DNA of 7,533 nt from Phycisphaeraceae bacterium. Its GTDB lineage: Bacteria; Planctomycetota; Phycisphaerae; Phycisphaerales; Phycisphaeraceae. The notes beneath the pieces were generated by a model. That model did no database searches. It worked only from the letters and a program-made list of their open reading frames with translations, and was not told the DNA's origin. The translations under genes and the position numbers were made by a program. The DNA lies in assembly GCA_029260695.1 (NCBI GenBank), contig JAJDCT010000339.1, positions 1-7,533 of the forward strand, written 5' to 3'. Below, piece by piece: positions 6,992-7,533 of this stretch; position 1 is the first letter of the stretch, and each line of letters opens with the position of its first letter.

Positions 6992-7017
6992 ATAAAAATC
7001 CCCCGGCAGACCCGGGG
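6992..7017 (-). terminator. Intrinsic terminator of the DUF3467 gene
   Basis: On the minus strand a CCCCGG stem (7017-7012), GTCTG loop and CCGGGG stem (7006-7001) are followed by GATTTTTATC, a stem-plus-T-tract 23 bases after the DUF3467 stop codon. The stem is a one-base variant of the CCCCGGCTCTGCCGGGGG palindrome found at 410-428 and 511-593. A repeat-family member therefore seems to serve as a terminator here. It separates the DUF3467 unit from the GAF/HlyD gene, although partial read-through is possible. Confidence 0.7.
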
Positions 7018-7039
7018 CCGAACGCTTAGGACCAACCGC

Positions 7040-7417
7040 TTACTTTCCGTCCTTAGCGCGGTCGGCGACGTTGAGCTTGAGCTCGCCGAACTTCTCTTCG
7101 TAGCCACGGACAATCTGACCAAGCGACAATGCTAGGCGCTTGGCTGTGTAGTAATTCAGGATCAGTCGGTTGTTCACCTGAAATAGTATGTCCCCGGCCG
7201 CCTCACCGCCCGATGCCTGGGGGTTGGGGACAACCATATTCAACCCCAGGTCGACGATGACCTCTTCGCTGGTGGCGTTGGTCTTGAATGCGTTGGCGTA
7301 GGTCGTGCCCATACCGGTGTGGTCAACGCGTAGCCGGACCTGTTGGCCGGTCTGCTGCTTCGCCTGGTCTTCAACCGAATCGCCCTGCACGGGCACTTGT
7401 CTGGGTTCATCTGCCAA
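7040..7417 (-). CDS. DUF3467 family protein
   Basis: This 125-residue soluble protein has no signal peptide or membrane segment. The core shows the DUF3467 pattern: T-T-Y-A-N-A-F-K-T (38-46), E-E-V-I-V-D-L-G-L-N (51-60), then N-R-L-I-L-N-Y-Y-T-A-K-R-L (83-95) and a C-terminal helix with G-Y-E-E-K-F-G-E-L (105-113). The family is small, of unknown function, and in my recollection common in planctomycetes. Start choice: the frame is open to a TTG at 7432, but that TTG overlaps a strong GAGGAGA ribosome site. The TTG at 7417 lies 7 bases after that site and gives M-A-D-E-P-R, so it is the better start. The first 26 residues are polar and probably disordered. The gene lies 102 bp upstream of the GAF/HlyD gene on the same strand, with a terminator between, so a shared role is possible but unsupported. 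Confidence 0.85.
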   Translation of the reverse strand: MADEPRQVPVQGDSVEDQAKQQTGQQVRLRVDHTGMGTTYANAFKTNATSEEVIVDLGLNMVVPNPQASGGEAAGDILFQVNNRLILNYYTAKRLALSLGQIVRGYEEKFGELKLNVADRAKDGK

Positions 7418-7423
7418 GGGTCT

Positions 7424-7430
7424 TCTCCTC
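7424..7430 (-). promoter_or_regulatory. Ribosome binding site of the DUF3467 gene
   Basis: GAGGAGA on the minus strand lies 6-7 bases before TTG 7417. This is the strongest ribosome site in the window and decides the start in favour of the second TTG. Upstream (7433-7533) there is no recognisable gene. An AT-rich ATACATAAGATAA stretch at about 7436-7448 could hold a -10 element, but no convincing -35 was seen. Confidence 0.75.
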
Positions 7431-7533
7431 AAGAAGTTATCTTATGTATCAGGCATCGGGCCCAACCGGCGTGACACCGCACGGTTATCGGGCACACCTG
7501 TGTCTATAACAGCCGACCGGAAGTAACGACCCC

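Noticed and set aside
7288..7526. Two overlapping 73-codon plus-strand open frames at the right edge
   Set aside because: They are antisense to the DUF3467 gene and its leader, lack a ribosome site and show no family resemblance.
7433..7533. Promoter for the DUF3467 gene
   Set aside because: An AT-rich stretch near 7436-7448 resembles a -10 region, but no -35 element at 16-18 bases could be found with confidence, so it is only mentioned beside the ribosome site.

Overview
The window is GC-rich bacterial DNA with tightly packed genes. The best guess for the source is a member of the Planctomycetota, possibly a Phycisphaerae-like lineage. This rests on the DUF3467 protein at the right end, the PqqD-like/M50/HlyD and GAF/HlyD fusion architectures, and the abundant GC-rich intergenic palindromes. 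No rRNA or other phylogenetic marker is present, so the taxonomy is an inference.

Layout, left to right. (1) 2-364 (+): the 3' end of an HlyD/RND-type membrane-fusion adaptor gene that begins outside the window. (2) 361-593: a repeat-rich convergent intergenic region. It holds an imperfect direct repeat of about 70 bp at 110-bp spacing, three copies of a CCCCGGC-TCT-GCCGGGG palindrome and a perfect 32-bp inverted repeat. (3) Minus strand, transcribed right to left: a gene for a GAF-domain protein fused through one membrane segment to an HlyD-like adaptor (6937-5069); a 188-bp gap filled by an inverted pair of dispersed-type repeats; a PqqD-like/M50 zinc metalloprotease/HlyD fusion (4880-2697); and, 9 bp later, a shortened SecA-like ATPase (2687-636). 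(4) Upstream of these on the same strand, a DUF3467 gene (7417-7040) with a strong ribosome binding site and a TTG start. It is followed by its own intrinsic terminator, so it is probably a separate transcription unit.

The three-gene cluster looks like one machine. It combines a cytosolic SecA-type motor that lacks the usual C-terminal substrate-handling domains, an intramembrane site-2-type protease with an N-terminal peptide-recognition-like domain and an extracytoplasmic adaptor, and a second adaptor whose cytosolic half is a GAF sensor. The convergent adaptor gene at the left edge may supply a further periplasmic part. A reasonable hypothesis is a membrane export and processing system for a peptide or protein. 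No substrate gene, outer-membrane channel or ABC transporter is visible in the window, so the function is unproven. All protein assignments come from reading motifs by eye; no database search was made.
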